A stretch of 36,298 nt of DNA from Caldilineaceae bacterium. Its GTDB lineage: Bacteria > Chloroflexota > Anaerolineae > Caldilineales > Caldilineaceae. The notes beneath the pieces are model-generated. The model made no database searches. It was given only the letters and a program-made list of their open reading frames with translations, and was not told the DNA's origin. Position 1 is the stretch's first letter, and the number at the start of each line of letters is the position of its first letter. The stretch lies in NCBI GenBank assembly GCA_022821585.1, contig JAJEDI010000078.1:1-36298 (forward strand), written 5' to 3'. Position numbers and translations under genes: made by a program. This document shows, one piece after another, positions 17,397 to 26,203 of this stretch.

Positions 17397-17513
17397 GGAG
17401 GACGTCCTACGGTTTAAGCACAGATCAATGTCTGCTGTTGCCGGCAGCGCCATCTGCTCGATCTTATTGTCCGGCATAGATCACGCGTTACATTTCAGCA
17501 GAGGAGGAAGGCA

Positions 17514-18377
17514 ATGCCTTTGATCAATCTGAGACATGCAGAAACCTTTGTCGATGGCCTCGACCATCCAGAAGGGGTGGCACTCGGGCCCGATGGCAAC
17601 ATCTACGCCGGCGGCGAGGCAGGGCAGGTCTACCGCATCGACTACGGAGGGCGCCAAATAGAGGAATATGCGAATACGGGTGGGTTGAATTTGGGCATGG
17701 CGCTGGATGCGGCGGCCAACCTGTATATGTGTACCGCCGACCGCGGGGCCGTTTACAAAGTGACGCCCGAGGGAGAGGTGAGCGAGTACAGTTCCGGCAC
17801 CGAGGAGCGCCCGATGACCACGCCGAACTATCCGGCTTTCGATGCGAAAGGGAATCTGTTTGTAACCAATTCTGGATCATGGTATGGCAATGACGGTTGC
17901 ATTTATTGTGTTGCGTCGGACGGGACGACCGCGGTGATCGATACGGAGAACAGCCAGTTTCCCAATGGCTGTGCGGTCAGCCCTGACGACCAGTTCCTGT
18001 ATGTCGCAATGTCACTAAGTCCTCCTCAGATTATTCGCTTTCCAATTGAGAGTGGACGGAAAGTGGGGCCCTCCGAGACAGTGGTGGAACTACCCCACAT
18101 TGTGCCGGACGGCCTGGCCTTTTGCGCGGACGGCAGTTTTCTGATCTCCTGTTACCGGCCGGACACGATATTGCGTGTTCTGCCGAGCGGCGATCTGACC
18201 GTCCTGATGGACGACTATGAAGGGACGATTCTGGGGGCGCCAACCAATGTATGCTTCGGCGGCCCGGATTTGTCGGTGCTATTCTGGGCCAATTTGGGGC
18301 GTTGGCATCTGGGAATGAATGCCCAAACCGGGTTGAAGGGTGCCGCGCTATTTTACCCTGACATCGGTGCGGTCTGA
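17514..18377 (+). CDS. SMP-30/gluconolactonase-family protein
   Basis: The 287-residue six-bladed beta-propeller starts at ATG 17514 after a strong GAGGAGGAAG (17501-17510). The metal-site residues of SMP-30 are recognisable: E20 (HPEGV), N151 (FPNGCAVS) and D199 (VPDGLAF), with N105 and N119 nearby. Members hydrolyse lactones such as gluconolactone with a divalent metal. No signal peptide is visible. It closes the oxygenase/hydrolase cluster, fitting ring opening of a lactone formed upstream (inference). A 117-base gap with no obvious terminator separates it from the preceding gene. Confidence 0.88.
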   Translation: MPLINLRHAETFVDGLDHPEGVALGPDGNIYAGGEAGQVYRIDYGGRQIEEYANTGGLNLGMALDAAANLYMCTADRGAVYKVTPEGEVSEYSSGTEERPMTTPNYPAFDAKGNLFVTNSGSWYGNDGCIYCVASDGTTAVIDTENSQFPNGCAVSPDDQFLYVAMSLSPPQIIRFPIESGRKVGPSETVVELPHIVPDGLAFCADGSFLISCYRPDTILRVLPSGDLTVLMDDYEGTILGAPTNVCFGGPDLSVLFWANLGRWHLGMNAQTGLKGAALFYPDIGAV

Positions 18378-18421
18378 CGGTACGGGCAGGGGCTGCGGAC
18401 AGGGCGATTGACCTACTCTCA

Positions 18422-18450
18422 TTGGCAACCTCTGCCCCGTAGGCTATAAT
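18422..18450 (+). promoter_or_regulatory. Strong sigma70-type promoter of the kinase gene
   Basis: TTGGCA (18422-18427, five of six) and a perfect TATAAT (18445-18450) are spaced by 17 bases. Transcription would begin near 18457, about 80 bases before the kinase ATG. It shows that the kinase is a separate unit from the catabolic genes. Confidence 0.8.
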
Positions 18451-18539
18451 GCCAGATAGCGAATCGTGGATAGTGGAGTCGCCAGCCCCGATCCTCCTAA
18501 CACCGAAAGCGCCAACTCCCTGCCACCAAAGAAGCTGAC

Positions 18540-19451
18540 ATGTCCTACGGCGCGAGCGCAGGACCTAATCTACTCCCCATATCATCACAACTGGGCCGTT
18601 ACCGCATACTGAAACCATTGGGCCAGGGAGCGACTGCAGTTGTGTACCGTGCGCAGGACCTGACCGGCCGCCAGGTAGCCTTCAAGGTGCTCAACCCCGT
18701 GGCTGCGAGCCAGCCCCATATGCGCTCATGCTTTCAGGTGGAGTATCAGACATTGGCCCGGCTGCGCCATCCGGGAATCCTGCGGGTTTACGAGTCCGGC
18801 GAGGCAAACGGACGCCTTTTTATCGCGATGGAACTGGTTGAGGGCGGGACTCTGGAGGAGTTCCTGATGCGCGCCAAGTCGATTGGCGAAGTAGCGGCCA
18901 TTGACATTGCCCGCCAGGTTGCAGAAGCGCTTGATTACCTGCACGAAGCCGGAAAGATCCATCGGGATGTAAAGACATCCAACGTGCTGTTGGGTCCAAG
19001 CGGCCGCTCAATACTATTCGACTTCGGCACTGTCTACGACTTCAATGACCCGAGAGACAATGCGCAAGGCATATATGGTACACCGGCCTTTCTGGCTCCG
19101 GAGCAGATTCGTGCCAAGGAGGAGCCTGACAAGCGTTCGGACCTGTACAGCCTGGGGATCGTGCTCTATCTGATGGTTACAGGTCGCAGACCCTTCTACG
19201 GCTCAAGAGAGGAGGTCCTGGAGGCGCATCTTTCGGAACAACCGCCGCCGCCTTCGGCTTGGGGATGGGTTTCGCCCGAACTTGAACAGATCATTCTGAA
19301 GGCGCTGGAGAAGAAGCCGGAGGACCGGTTCGAAAGCGGGGACGAGTTTGCGATGGCTTTGAGAGGCGTGGAGGTAGAAACGGAACAGCCAAAGCCGCGG
19401 CTGGCTACCCGTCTACGGACGTGGCTTGAGGATACTGTGCGACAGGAATGA
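18540..19451 (+). CDS. Eukaryotic-like Ser/Thr protein kinase, soluble
   Basis: The 303-residue protein is almost entirely a Hanks-type kinase domain. It has the Gly-rich loop GQGATAVVY, ATP-anchoring Lys K49 (VAFKV), catalytic D143 in HRDVKTSN, metal-binding D161 in the DFG motif, GTPAFLAPEQ after the activation loop, and RSDLYSLG. All catalytic residues are present, so it should be active. Unlike the PknB type, it lacks a transmembrane segment and PASTA or other sensor domain. The tail after the kinase domain is only about 30 residues. The ATG at 18540 has a weak ribosome site. It converges on sdhB with 38 bases between the stops. Its targets are unknown. Confidence 0.92.
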   Translation: MSYGASAGPNLLPISSQLGRYRILKPLGQGATAVVYRAQDLTGRQVAFKVLNPVAASQPHMRSCFQVEYQTLARLRHPGILRVYESGEANGRLFIAMELVEGGTLEEFLMRAKSIGEVAAIDIARQVAEALDYLHEAGKIHRDVKTSNVLLGPSGRSILFDFGTVYDFNDPRDNAQGIYGTPAFLAPEQIRAKEEPDKRSDLYSLGIVLYLMVTGRRPFYGSREEVLEAHLSEQPPPPSAWGWVSPELEQIILKALEKKPEDRFESGDEFAMALRGVEVETEQPKPRLATRLRTWLEDTVRQE

Positions 19452-19489
19452 GTGCCGTCCGATTCGGGGTTGGTGTCAGAAAGATTCCG

Positions 19490-20191
19490 TCAGTCTTCGA
19501 GGCCGTTCATCAGAGCCAGCTTTACCTCACCGATGGCCCGCGTCACGTCGATTTCGCGGGGGCAGGCCTGGACACAGTTAAATACGGTACGGCAGCGCCA
19601 GACGCCGTCAACGTCGTTGAGCACGCGTAGGCGCAGATCGGCGGCGGCGTCGCGGTCGTCGAAGATGAAACGGTGGGCCTGGACGATGGCGGCAGGGCCG
19701 ATATAGTCCTCGTTGGCCCAGAAGCTGGGGCAGGAGGTGGTGCAGGCCGCGCACAGGATGCACTTGGTTGTATCATCGTAGCGTGCGCGGGATTCCTGGC
19801 TCTGGTAGCGTTCACCTTCTGCGGGAAGATTGTCGTTGATCAGGTAGGGCAGGACGGCCCGGTACTTGGCGAAAAAGGGCTCCATATCCACAACCAGGTC
19901 CTTGATCAGGGGCATTGAGCGCAGTGGTTCGACCTGGCACTCGTCACCGACATCCTGCATGAGTACTTTGCAGGCGAGTGCGTTACGTCCGTTGATCACC
20001 ATGGCGTCGCTGCCGCAGATGCCATGGGCGCAGGAGCGGCGCAGGGTCAGCGTGCCGTCCTGATACCACTTCACCTGGTGAAGAGCGTCCAGCACACGGT
20101 CGCTCTCTTCCACATCTACCCAATACTCTCCCCACCAGGGTTTGGAATCGGCCTCGGGATTGAATCTGCGAATTCGCATTTTGACGCGCAT
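19490..20191 (-). CDS. sdhB: Succinate dehydrogenase iron-sulfur subunit
   Basis: The 233-residue protein carries electrons from the flavin of SdhA to quinone in complex II. The N-terminal [2Fe-2S] site has C54, C59, D62 and C74, with Asp at the third position as in E. coli SdhB. The [4Fe-4S] site is C144, C147, C150 and C154 (CILCAACTTSCP). The [3Fe-4S] site is C200, C206 and C210. It starts 1 base after the sdhA stop, with AAGGAG inside the end of sdhA, so the two are translationally coupled. It is the last gene of the operon. Confidence 0.96.
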   Translation of the reverse strand: MRVKMRIRRFNPEADSKPWWGEYWVDVEESDRVLDALHQVKWYQDGTLTLRRSCAHGICGSDAMVINGRNALACKVLMQDVGDECQVEPLRSMPLIKDLVVDMEPFFAKYRAVLPYLINDNLPAEGERYQSQESRARYDDTTKCILCAACTTSCPSFWANEDYIGPAAIVQAHRFIFDDRDAAADLRLRVLNDVDGVWRCRTVFNCVQACPREIDVTRAIGEVKLALMNGLED

Positions 20192-20192
20192 T

Positions 20193-21926
20193 TTAGTAGG
20201 TCCGCTCCTTGGGATGGTGGATAGTGATATTCACCGGCGCGTATTCCAAGCTGATCTTTCCATCCACTTTAGATGCGTAAGTATGGGTGAGCCAGTTCTC
20301 ATCGTCGCGGGCCTTGTGATCCTCGCGGCTGTGGGCCCCGCGGCTTTCCGTGCGTGCAAGGGCGCTGGCCGCGGTCACTTCGGCAAGGTCAAGCAGGTTT
20401 TGCAGTTCAATGGCTTCGAGGATGTCGGTATTGAAGCGCTTGCCCTTATCCATGACTGTGATGTCCCGGGCAGACTCCTGCATCGCCCGGATGCGATTCA
20501 GGGCCGATTGAATACCCTCTTCGGTGCGGAAGACCCCTACATCGTCCATCATGAGCCCCTGCATCTCCGTGCGCAGGTCTGCAACGTTGTTCTGGCCGTC
20601 GTTGCCCAGCATGTTCTGGAGCATCGCCTGGGTCGGCTCCCAGGTTTCAGCCGGCAACTCAGCCCAGTCGTTCTGCTGACAGAAGTCAGCAGCGGCTTTG
20701 CCTGCCCGCTTGCCGAAAACGACGAGGTCGACAAGGCTGTTGGTGCCGAGACGGTTGGCACCGTGGACACTGACGCAGGCGACCTCGCCGGCGGCGTAGA
20801 AGCCAGGCATCACATCGCCCTGGGCATTTAACTGAACTTCGCCGTCGACGTTGGTGGGAATGCCGCCCATGGCGTAGTGAGCAGTTGGCTGTACAGGCAT
20901 CGGGTCCACCGCGGGGTCGATGCCGAGGTAGGTCTTGCAGAATTCGGCGCTGTCGGCCAGTTTGGTTTCCACGACCTGGCGGCCGAGGTGGGTGGCGTCG
21001 AGATGGACATAGCGCCCGCCGTCGATGCCTTTGTTGTCGCGGACTTCGAGGTAGATCGCGCGACTGACCACGTCGCGGCTGGCCAGGTCTTTGAGGTTCG
21101 GTGCGTAGCGCTCCATGAATCGCTCGCCGTCCCGGTTTCGCAGTATGCCGCCCTCACCGCGCACACCTTCGGTGATGAGAATGCCCATCTTGTAGATGCC
21201 GGTCGGATGAAACTGGAAAAACTCCATATCCTCCAAAGGGATGCCCTTGTGCAGGGCGATGGCGGGGCCGTCACCGGTGAGGCTATGGGCATTGCTGGTG
21301 ATCTCCCACATACGGCCGAAACCGCCGGTGGCAAAAATGGTCGTCTTGCCATGGAAGACGTGAAGGTCGCCGCTGTCGATTTCGTAGGCGACGACTCCGG
21401 TCGCTTGCCCGTCGTCGGAGAGCAGCAGGTCCAGTACATGAAACTCATCAAAGAAGCGTACGTTGCGGGCGATGCACTGCTGATAGAGCGTCTGCAAGAT
21501 CATGTGCCCGGTGCGGTCGGCAGCGTGACAGGCGCGGCGTACGGGTTTTTCGCCGAAGTTGCTGGTATGGCCGCCAAAAGGCCGTTGGGCAATCTTACCT
21601 TCCGGAGTGCGATCGAAGGGCAGGCCCATATGTTCCAGTTCGTAGATTACCTCCACCGCCTCCTGGCACATGAGATCGACGGCGTCCTGGTCGGCGAGAT
21701 AGTCGCTGCCCTTGATTGTGTCGAAAGTGTGCCATTCTGCGCGGTCTTCTTCTAGATTGCCGAGCGCGGCGCCGATACCACCTTGCGCGGTGCCGGTATG
21801 GCTGCGGGTGGGATAGAGTTTGGTCAGGACGGCTGTGTCGCTGCCCTGGCTAGCGTAGAGGGCTGCCATCAGCCCGGCGCCGCCGGCTCCGACAACAATC
21901 GTTTCAAGTTTGTGCGTATGGATCAT
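20193..21926 (-). CDS. sdhA: Succinate dehydrogenase flavoprotein subunit
   Basis: The 577-residue catalytic subunit oxidises succinate to fumarate on the cytoplasmic side. It has the FAD-binding VVGAGGAGLMAAL, the covalent flavin His H43 in RSHTGTAQGG, the substrate-site block HPTGI, GEGGILRNRDGERFM and HYAMGGI. RLGTNSLVDLVVFG near the C-terminal third is also diagnostic. ATG 21926 (MIHTHKLETI) is preferred over the TTG six codons upstream because GAGGA lies just before it. It follows sdhD in the operon and ends 1 base before sdhB. Confidence 0.96.
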   Translation of the reverse strand: MIHTHKLETIVVGAGGAGLMAALYASQGSDTAVLTKLYPTRSHTGTAQGGIGAALGNLEEDRAEWHTFDTIKGSDYLADQDAVDLMCQEAVEVIYELEHMGLPFDRTPEGKIAQRPFGGHTSNFGEKPVRRACHAADRTGHMILQTLYQQCIARNVRFFDEFHVLDLLLSDDGQATGVVAYEIDSGDLHVFHGKTTIFATGGFGRMWEITSNAHSLTGDGPAIALHKGIPLEDMEFFQFHPTGIYKMGILITEGVRGEGGILRNRDGERFMERYAPNLKDLASRDVVSRAIYLEVRDNKGIDGGRYVHLDATHLGRQVVETKLADSAEFCKTYLGIDPAVDPMPVQPTAHYAMGGIPTNVDGEVQLNAQGDVMPGFYAAGEVACVSVHGANRLGTNSLVDLVVFGKRAGKAAADFCQQNDWAELPAETWEPTQAMLQNMLGNDGQNNVADLRTEMQGLMMDDVGVFRTEEGIQSALNRIRAMQESARDITVMDKGKRFNTDILEAIELQNLLDLAEVTAASALARTESRGAHSREDHKARDDENWLTHTYASKVDGKISLEYAPVNITIHHPKERTY

Positions 21927-22001
21927 CTTGTCCTCATGTTGCAAAGGGGCGAAACAATTGGAACTTACTCCGCATGCCGCTATGCGCCAGTGCGTATGCC
22001 A

Positions 22002-22433
22002 TCAGCCCATCAGGCGCTGGAACAGATTTCCCAGGCCGCCAACGCCCAGAACAATCGCAACAGTTCCGAGCAGAATCAAGAACAGACCGAGGCCGTAAAC
22101 AGCCGCCGTGAGCAGGAAATTGAGAATCTTGTTGTGAACGTAGTCGTTAATGGAGAAGCGGACCCCGTTCATGCCGTGCGCCATGCCGATGAACAGAAGG
22201 GAAGCGTCAAAGAGGCGCCAGAAGACACCGGCTGGACCTGACCAGCGTGCGTCGATATTGTCAAAGGTGATATTCTCCACGCCCACTGCCATGTGCATAT
22301 AGAGTAGATGAAAGACAACCGTGATAAACATCACCAGCCCGGTCAGTCGCATGAACAGCCAGATTCTGCCTTCGTGATTGGGTGCGCCGTAGCGCAACTT
22401 CCCCTGGTACGGCCGGCTCGAAGATGTCGCCAT
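22002..22433 (-). CDS. sdhD: Succinate dehydrogenase membrane anchor, second subunit
   Basis: The 143-residue protein has three predicted membrane helices (about 26-50, 72-92 and 103-138). ATG 22433 is chosen because GAGGAG lies about 8 bases upstream. The longer frame would start inside sdhC. H86 in AHGMNGVR is the likely haem b ligand, and MRLTG near residue 30 resembles the HRxSG motif of SdhC, consistent with a quinone-site role. It begins 10 bases after the sdhC stop. The sdhC and sdhD names are by order and topology. Confidence 0.85.
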   Translation of the reverse strand: MATSSSRPYQGKLRYGAPNHEGRIWLFMRLTGLVMFITVVFHLLYMHMAVGVENITFDNIDARWSGPAGVFWRLFDASLLFIGMAHGMNGVRFSINDYVHNKILNFLLTAAVYGLGLFLILLGTVAIVLGVGGLGNLFQRLMG

Positions 22434-22443
22434 TATTGACTCC

Positions 22444-22830
22444 TCAGAAGATGCCCCGCAGGGTGATGATGGCAGCCGGCACGAGCACAATCACGACAAG
22501 CGCGAGTTCGATGCGCACGATCGTTCGCTGGTATCTCCCCAGCGCCGGAAAAAAGTCAATGATAATAATTCTCATGCCGTTGAAAGCATGATAGAGCACT
22601 CCGAAAAGTAGAAAGACTTCCAATACTTTGGCCGGCGGCGACGTGTACAAGGTCGCATGGACCCATGCGTACGGTCCCGGCCCTATAGCGGCAATGAAGA
22701 TACTGACAATGTGCATGTACAGAAAGAGCACGATGCCGAGCCCGCTGGCCCGGTGCAGTATCCAGGCCCACTGGCCTTCCGCTCCTCTGTAGGAAATGCC
22801 TCTGTAGATCGATGCTACGAGGGCGGCCAT
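22444..22830 (-). CDS. sdhC: Succinate dehydrogenase cytochrome b556-type subunit
   Basis: The 128-residue protein has three membrane helices and the HRASG motif (H26-G30) that marks SdhC at the quinone site. H81 in LYHAFNGMR is the probable haem ligand. The same H-x-x-N-G-x-R motif recurs in the next gene, so both anchors appear to come from one ancestral gene. ATG 22830 follows AGGAG by about 9 bases. It is the first gene of the sdhCDAB operon, which is driven by the promoter at 22922-22950. Confidence 0.93.
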   Translation of the reverse strand: MAALVASIYRGISYRGAEGQWAWILHRASGLGIVLFLYMHIVSIFIAAIGPGPYAWVHATLYTSPPAKVLEVFLLFGVLYHAFNGMRIIIIDFFPALGRYQRTIVRIELALVVIVLVPAAIITLRGIF

Positions 22831-23192
22831 TTGCTGGGAACTCCTTTTTTGCGGCGTGCGTGAAAGGGATGGGTAGCGGATTCAGGACGCCTTGTTCCAA
22901 ATTGAACGAACTGACAGACAAATCATAATCATCACAGGTGATCCTGTCAATTCAGGGCGGAGAAAGATAGATTCGGAACGCAACTGCTTTGTCAGCGGCG
23001 GGGCTAGGAGAATCTCAGAGCTATTTTTTTGGGACGCGTCCGAGGAGGCGGAGGGTGCGCAAAAAGTCCGTCGGGGCAGTTTCAGTTTCGTAGTCTGTTC
23101 CTGCTGAACTGGCCGGGCCCCGACCTTCGAGAAAGACTGTAGCGAGAGTGATTCTGACAGGACCTGCAAGGGTCAGTTTCGGCTTGCAGATG
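22831..23192. other. Intergenic region between sdhC and the protease gene
   Basis: The 362 bases contain no credible gene. They hold the sdh promoter and its palindrome (22922-22950), a T-run of seven beside a GGACGCGTCC palindrome (23032-23041), and the end of the protease message. The T-run lies on the wrong side of that palindrome to make a terminator for minus-strand transcription. Confidence 0.6.
22922..22950 (-). promoter_or_regulatory. Promoter of the sdhCDAB operon with operator-like spacer
   Basis: Read on the minus strand, a perfect TTGACA (22950-22945) and TATGAT (22927-22922, five of six) are separated by exactly 17 bases. Inside the spacer lies the inverted repeat ATCAC-AG-GTGAT (22931-22942). 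A protein bound there would block RNA polymerase, so it is a good repressor-site candidate. The start would be near 22915, about 85 bases before sdhC. Confidence 0.75.
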
Positions 23193-24776
23193 CTAATCGC
23201 TCCGACGCATGCGTGCCAGAAGCACCTCCGGCTCCCAGACTTCAATCTCAACGGTCGGTGTCAGGGTCTCAATGTTGTAAACGATCAGGCGCAGCTCAAG
23301 CACGCCTGGCGGAAGGTCAAACGGGATTCCCAATTCAAACCAAGTGTCGACAGGTTCCTGTTCCTGCCACCGACTCGTTGCCCTGGATTCCGAATCAGTC
23401 AGGACTTCGTCCTGCTGGAATACTTTATTCCCCGACTCGTCATGAATGCGGAGGGAAATCGCGAAATCGACTTGCTGATCGGATCCAGTCCTCCATCGCA
23501 TGCCCACCCATAGTGGCTGATCCCGCCTTAGGCTAATCGTCTCTTGCGTGGAAAGGCGGTCTTCCCCTTGTTCCAAGGCAAACCCGAGCAGATCGATGCC
23601 GCCATCGTAGTTGACGGCTGCCCGCCGCCGGCGTTCTCCCTCGACGGGGTCACCGCCGCCAGCAATGAGTTGCCTGATGCGGGGCAGAAGGTCGGCTGAT
23701 GAAGCCACAAGCGCGAACTTTCCGTCGGCAATACTGGAGCCGCTGATGCCAATGACGGCGCCCGTATCGGAAACGAGGGCGCCGCCGCTCTGACCTCCGG
23801 CGATCGAAGCGTCTGTTTGGAAGTAGGTGATCCGGCCCGATTCACCTTGACGCAGGCGGGACAGGATACCCCTGACGATTGTCGGCTGTGGGAAAGATTC
23901 AAATTCAGCCGGGTAGCCAATCAGGTACATGTCGGCGCCTATGGGCGTAGTCTCTCCGTCGATGAGGGGTAAAGGTTCGGTAGCTATGTCGATTGGACCA
24001 AGAACGGCCAGGTCAGCTTCCAGGTCCCAACCTTTTACCGGCACGCCGTCGAACTCAGCTCCGTTTGGAAAGACGACACGCGCCGTATCGAAAGGATAGA
24101 CTACATGACGGTTGGTAATAACGTACCGCCCCTCAAACAGGATACCGCTGCCGCTCGCTTCTCCAGTCTGAACGTAGGCAATGGCCGGTGAAACCTTCTG
24201 AAAGATTTGGGCGGAGGTAAGCTTGGGAGGAATGAAAACTGCGATTGTAGTGTCTTGGGTATTTGCCGTCGTCACCAAAGGAGCATAGATCCACGCCAGC
24301 GTCCCATAGTACCAGATGCGCCACCAGTCGCTGGTCTCATTGCGGCCAATAATCGGGAACTGATCTCCAGGTTTGGCCGCTCCAACAATGGGATAGTAGG
24401 TGCCAGGCCCCCCGCGAACATTCATGTTTCTCTCTACGAGAACGATCGGTTCGGGAATAGGCGTCTCGGTGGGTTTTGAGGCTACATCGGGAAGAACTTC
24501 TCGAATCGCGGTCTCGCTTGGTGGGGTAGGTGTCCAGGAAGGGTTCGCTATTGCTGTCGCGAGGGAACCGAGGTGCCGGGGGCGGCCTTCGAAGACGAGA
24601 GGCAAAATCAGCAGAAGGAGAAGGACAGCGGCGATCACTGTCTGGATCCCCCATCTCCGCGCAGTGCTTTTGGATGGCGGAGCTTCGAAGGAATGTCCGC
24701 AGTGACTGCAGAGAGCTTCTGATTCGGGGGTAAATTGGCCGCAGCGGTGGCAGCGTCTATAGAGTGTTTCTGCCAT
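23193..24776 (-). CDS. Membrane-anchored zinc-ribbon/SH3/trypsin-like serine protease
   Basis: The 527-residue protein is modular. An N-terminal zinc ribbon has C9, C12, C23 and C26. A membrane helix spans about 46-63. A Pro/Thr-rich linker follows. A bacterial SH3-like domain covers about 108-170 (MNVRGGPGTYYPIVG). A trypsin/DegP-type protease domain covers about 188-365 with H224 (TNRHVV), D255 (EADLAVL) and S330 (GGQSGGAL). A C-terminal beta-sandwich-like part covers about 385-520. The zinc ribbon should be cytoplasmic and the protease outside the membrane. There is no PDZ domain, unlike DegP/HtrA. It probably cleaves cell-envelope proteins or senses the envelope state (inference). Confidence 0.88.
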   Translation of the reverse strand: MAETLYRRCHRCGQFTPESEALCSHCGHSFEAPPSKSTARRWGIQTVIAAVLLLLLILPLVFEGRPRHLGSLATAIANPSWTPTPPSETAIREVLPDVASKPTETPIPEPIVLVERNMNVRGGPGTYYPIVGAAKPGDQFPIIGRNETSDWWRIWYYGTLAWIYAPLVTTANTQDTTIAVFIPPKLTSAQIFQKVSPAIAYVQTGEASGSGILFEGRYVITNRHVVYPFDTARVVFPNGAEFDGVPVKGWDLEADLAVLGPIDIATEPLPLIDGETTPIGADMYLIGYPAEFESFPQPTIVRGILSRLRQGESGRITYFQTDASIAGGQSGGALVSDTGAVIGISGSSIADGKFALVASSADLLPRIRQLIAGGGDPVEGERRRRAAVNYDGGIDLLGFALEQGEDRLSTQETISLRRDQPLWVGMRWRTGSDQQVDFAISLRIHDESGNKVFQQDEVLTDSESRATSRWQEQEPVDTWFELGIPFDLPPGVLELRLIVYNIETLTPTVEIEVWEPEVLLARMRRSD

Positions 24777-24840
24777 TGAGAAGGTTCAGTGCGATATAAA
24801 AGCTCCTCCGTCGCTTGCTGGAGGCACAGCCGCATACAAG

Positions 24841-24867
24841 GTGGCCCGCGCAGAGTGCGCGGGCCAC
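24841..24867 (-). terminator. Hairpin between icd and the protease gene, probable terminator
   Basis: GTGGCCCGCGC (24841-24851) pairs perfectly with GCGCGGGCCAC (24857-24867), an 11-base-pair GC-rich stem with a 5-base loop. It lies 35 bases after the icd stop on the minus strand. The following bases are not a clear T-run, so termination may be partial. Confidence 0.6.
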
Positions 24868-24901
24868 AGTGCTCCGGGCAACTGGTTGCGTGCAAGCAGT
24901 G

Positions 24902-26167
24902 CTACATATTTTCGATTAGCGCCTGGCCGAATTCACTGCATTTCAGCAGCGTGGCGCTCTCCATCAGTCTTTCGAAGTCGTAGGTGACCCTCTTCTGACC
25001 GATGGTTTCCTCCATCGCCTGGATGATCAGGTCGGCGGCCTCATTCCAACCTAGATGGCGGAGCATCATCTCGCCGGACAGGATCACCGATGAAGGGTTC
25101 ACCTTGTCCTGCCCCGTATATTTGGGAGCGGTGCCGTGTGTGGCTTCGAAGATGGCACGGCCGGTCTCGTAGTTGATGTTCGCGCCGGGCGCGATGCCGA
25201 TGCCGCCCACCTGGGCAGCCAGTGCGTCGCTGATGTAGTCACCGTTCAGATTCAAAGTTGCCAACACATCATACTCGGCCGGGCGCGTCAGGATCTGTTG
25301 CAGCATGGCATCGGCAATGACGTCCTTGATGATGATGTCTCCGCCGTCGGCGGCCGGCAGGTGACGCCATGGACCGCCGTCCAGGAGTTGCGCGCCGAAG
25401 TTTTGGTCGGCAGTCTGGTAGCCCCAGTTGCGGAAGGCGCCCTCGGTGAACTTCATGATGTTGCCTTTATGGACGAGGGTGACGCTCTCGCGCCCGTTGT
25501 CGAGCGCGTACTGGATGGAGGCGCGAACGAGGCGGTCCGTGCCTTCCTGGCTTACCGGCTTTATGCCGAAGCCGGCGGTATCAGGGAAGCGCACTTTGGC
25601 GTATCTTTCGCCGAATGCCTCGCTAAAGATCTGTTTGAAGCGCTCGGCTTCGTCGGTGCCTTCTTCGAATTCGATGCCTGCGTAAATGTCTTCAGTGTTT
25701 TCGCGAAAAATCACCATATCCACCAGCTCCGGCTGCCTTACCGGGCTGGGGACACCGTTGAAGTAGCGTACGGGGCGGACGCAGGCGTAGAGGTCGAGCC
25801 GTTGGCGCAGGGCGACATTGATGCTGCGGATGCCGCCGCCAACCGGGGTGGTCAGAGGGCCTTTGAGCGCGACCATATAGTCATCGATAGCATCCAAAGT
25901 TTCTTGCGGTAACCAGACGATCTCATTGTAAACGTCATTGGCTTTGTCGCCGGCGTAGACTTCCATCCAAACGATCTTTTTTTGCCCGCCGTAGGCTTTG
26001 GCCACGGCCTCATTCAGTACGGGCTGGCTGGCCGCCCAGATGTCCGGACCGGTGCCATCGCCTTCGATAAAGCAAACTATGGGATTGTCCGGTACCTGCA
26101 GATTTCCATCCTGATCGATGTCGATCCTTTTGCCTTCGCTGGGAACGACGATCCGCTCATATGCCAT
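24902..26167 (-). CDS. icd: Isocitrate dehydrogenase, NADP type
   Basis: The 421-residue TCA-cycle enzyme converts isocitrate to 2-oxoglutarate and CO2. It closely resembles the E. coli-type homodimeric enzyme. It has [11 protein letters not shown] near the start, the substrate block [25 protein letters not shown], the metal/substrate-site [16 protein letters not shown], and [18 protein letters not shown]. The K-Y pair in APKY matches the residues that select NADP in E. coli. ATG 26167 follows GGAGG by about 9 bases. The SDR gene lies 36 bases upstream on the same strand, so they may be cotranscribed. Confidence 0.96.
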   Translation of the reverse strand: MAYERIVVPSEGKRIDIDQDGNLQVPDNPIVCFIEGDGTGPDIWAASQPVLNEAVAKAYGGQKKIVWMEVYAGDKANDVYNEIVWLPQETLDAIDDYMVALKGPLTTPVGGGIRSINVALRQRLDLYACVRPVRYFNGVPSPVRQPELVDMVIFRENTEDIYAGIEFEEGTDEAERFKQIFSEAFGERYAKVRFPDTAGFGIKPVSQEGTDRLVRASIQYALDNGRESVTLVHKGNIMKFTEGAFRNWGYQTADQNFGAQLLDGGPWRHLPAADGGDIIIKDVIADAMLQQILTRPAEYDVLATLNLNGDYISDALAAQVGGIGIAPGANINYETGRAIFEATHGTAPKYTGQDKVNPSSVILSGEMMLRHLGWNEAADLIIQAMEETIGQKRVTYDFERLMESATLLKCSEFGQALIENM

Positions 26168-26203
26168 CAGTGAAAAGCCTCCAAATTGGGTTATGAAAGT
26201 CGT

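Noticed and set aside
20142..21755. Two long plus-strand open frames (229 and 292 codons) opposite sdhA
   Set aside because: sdhA is unambiguous on the minus strand. The plus-strand frames have no recognisable motifs and are GC-driven shadows.
23032..23041. GGACGCGTCC palindrome beside a run of seven T as a terminator of the protease gene
   Set aside because: The T-run precedes the palindrome on the plus strand, so minus-strand RNA would carry A, not U, after the hairpin.
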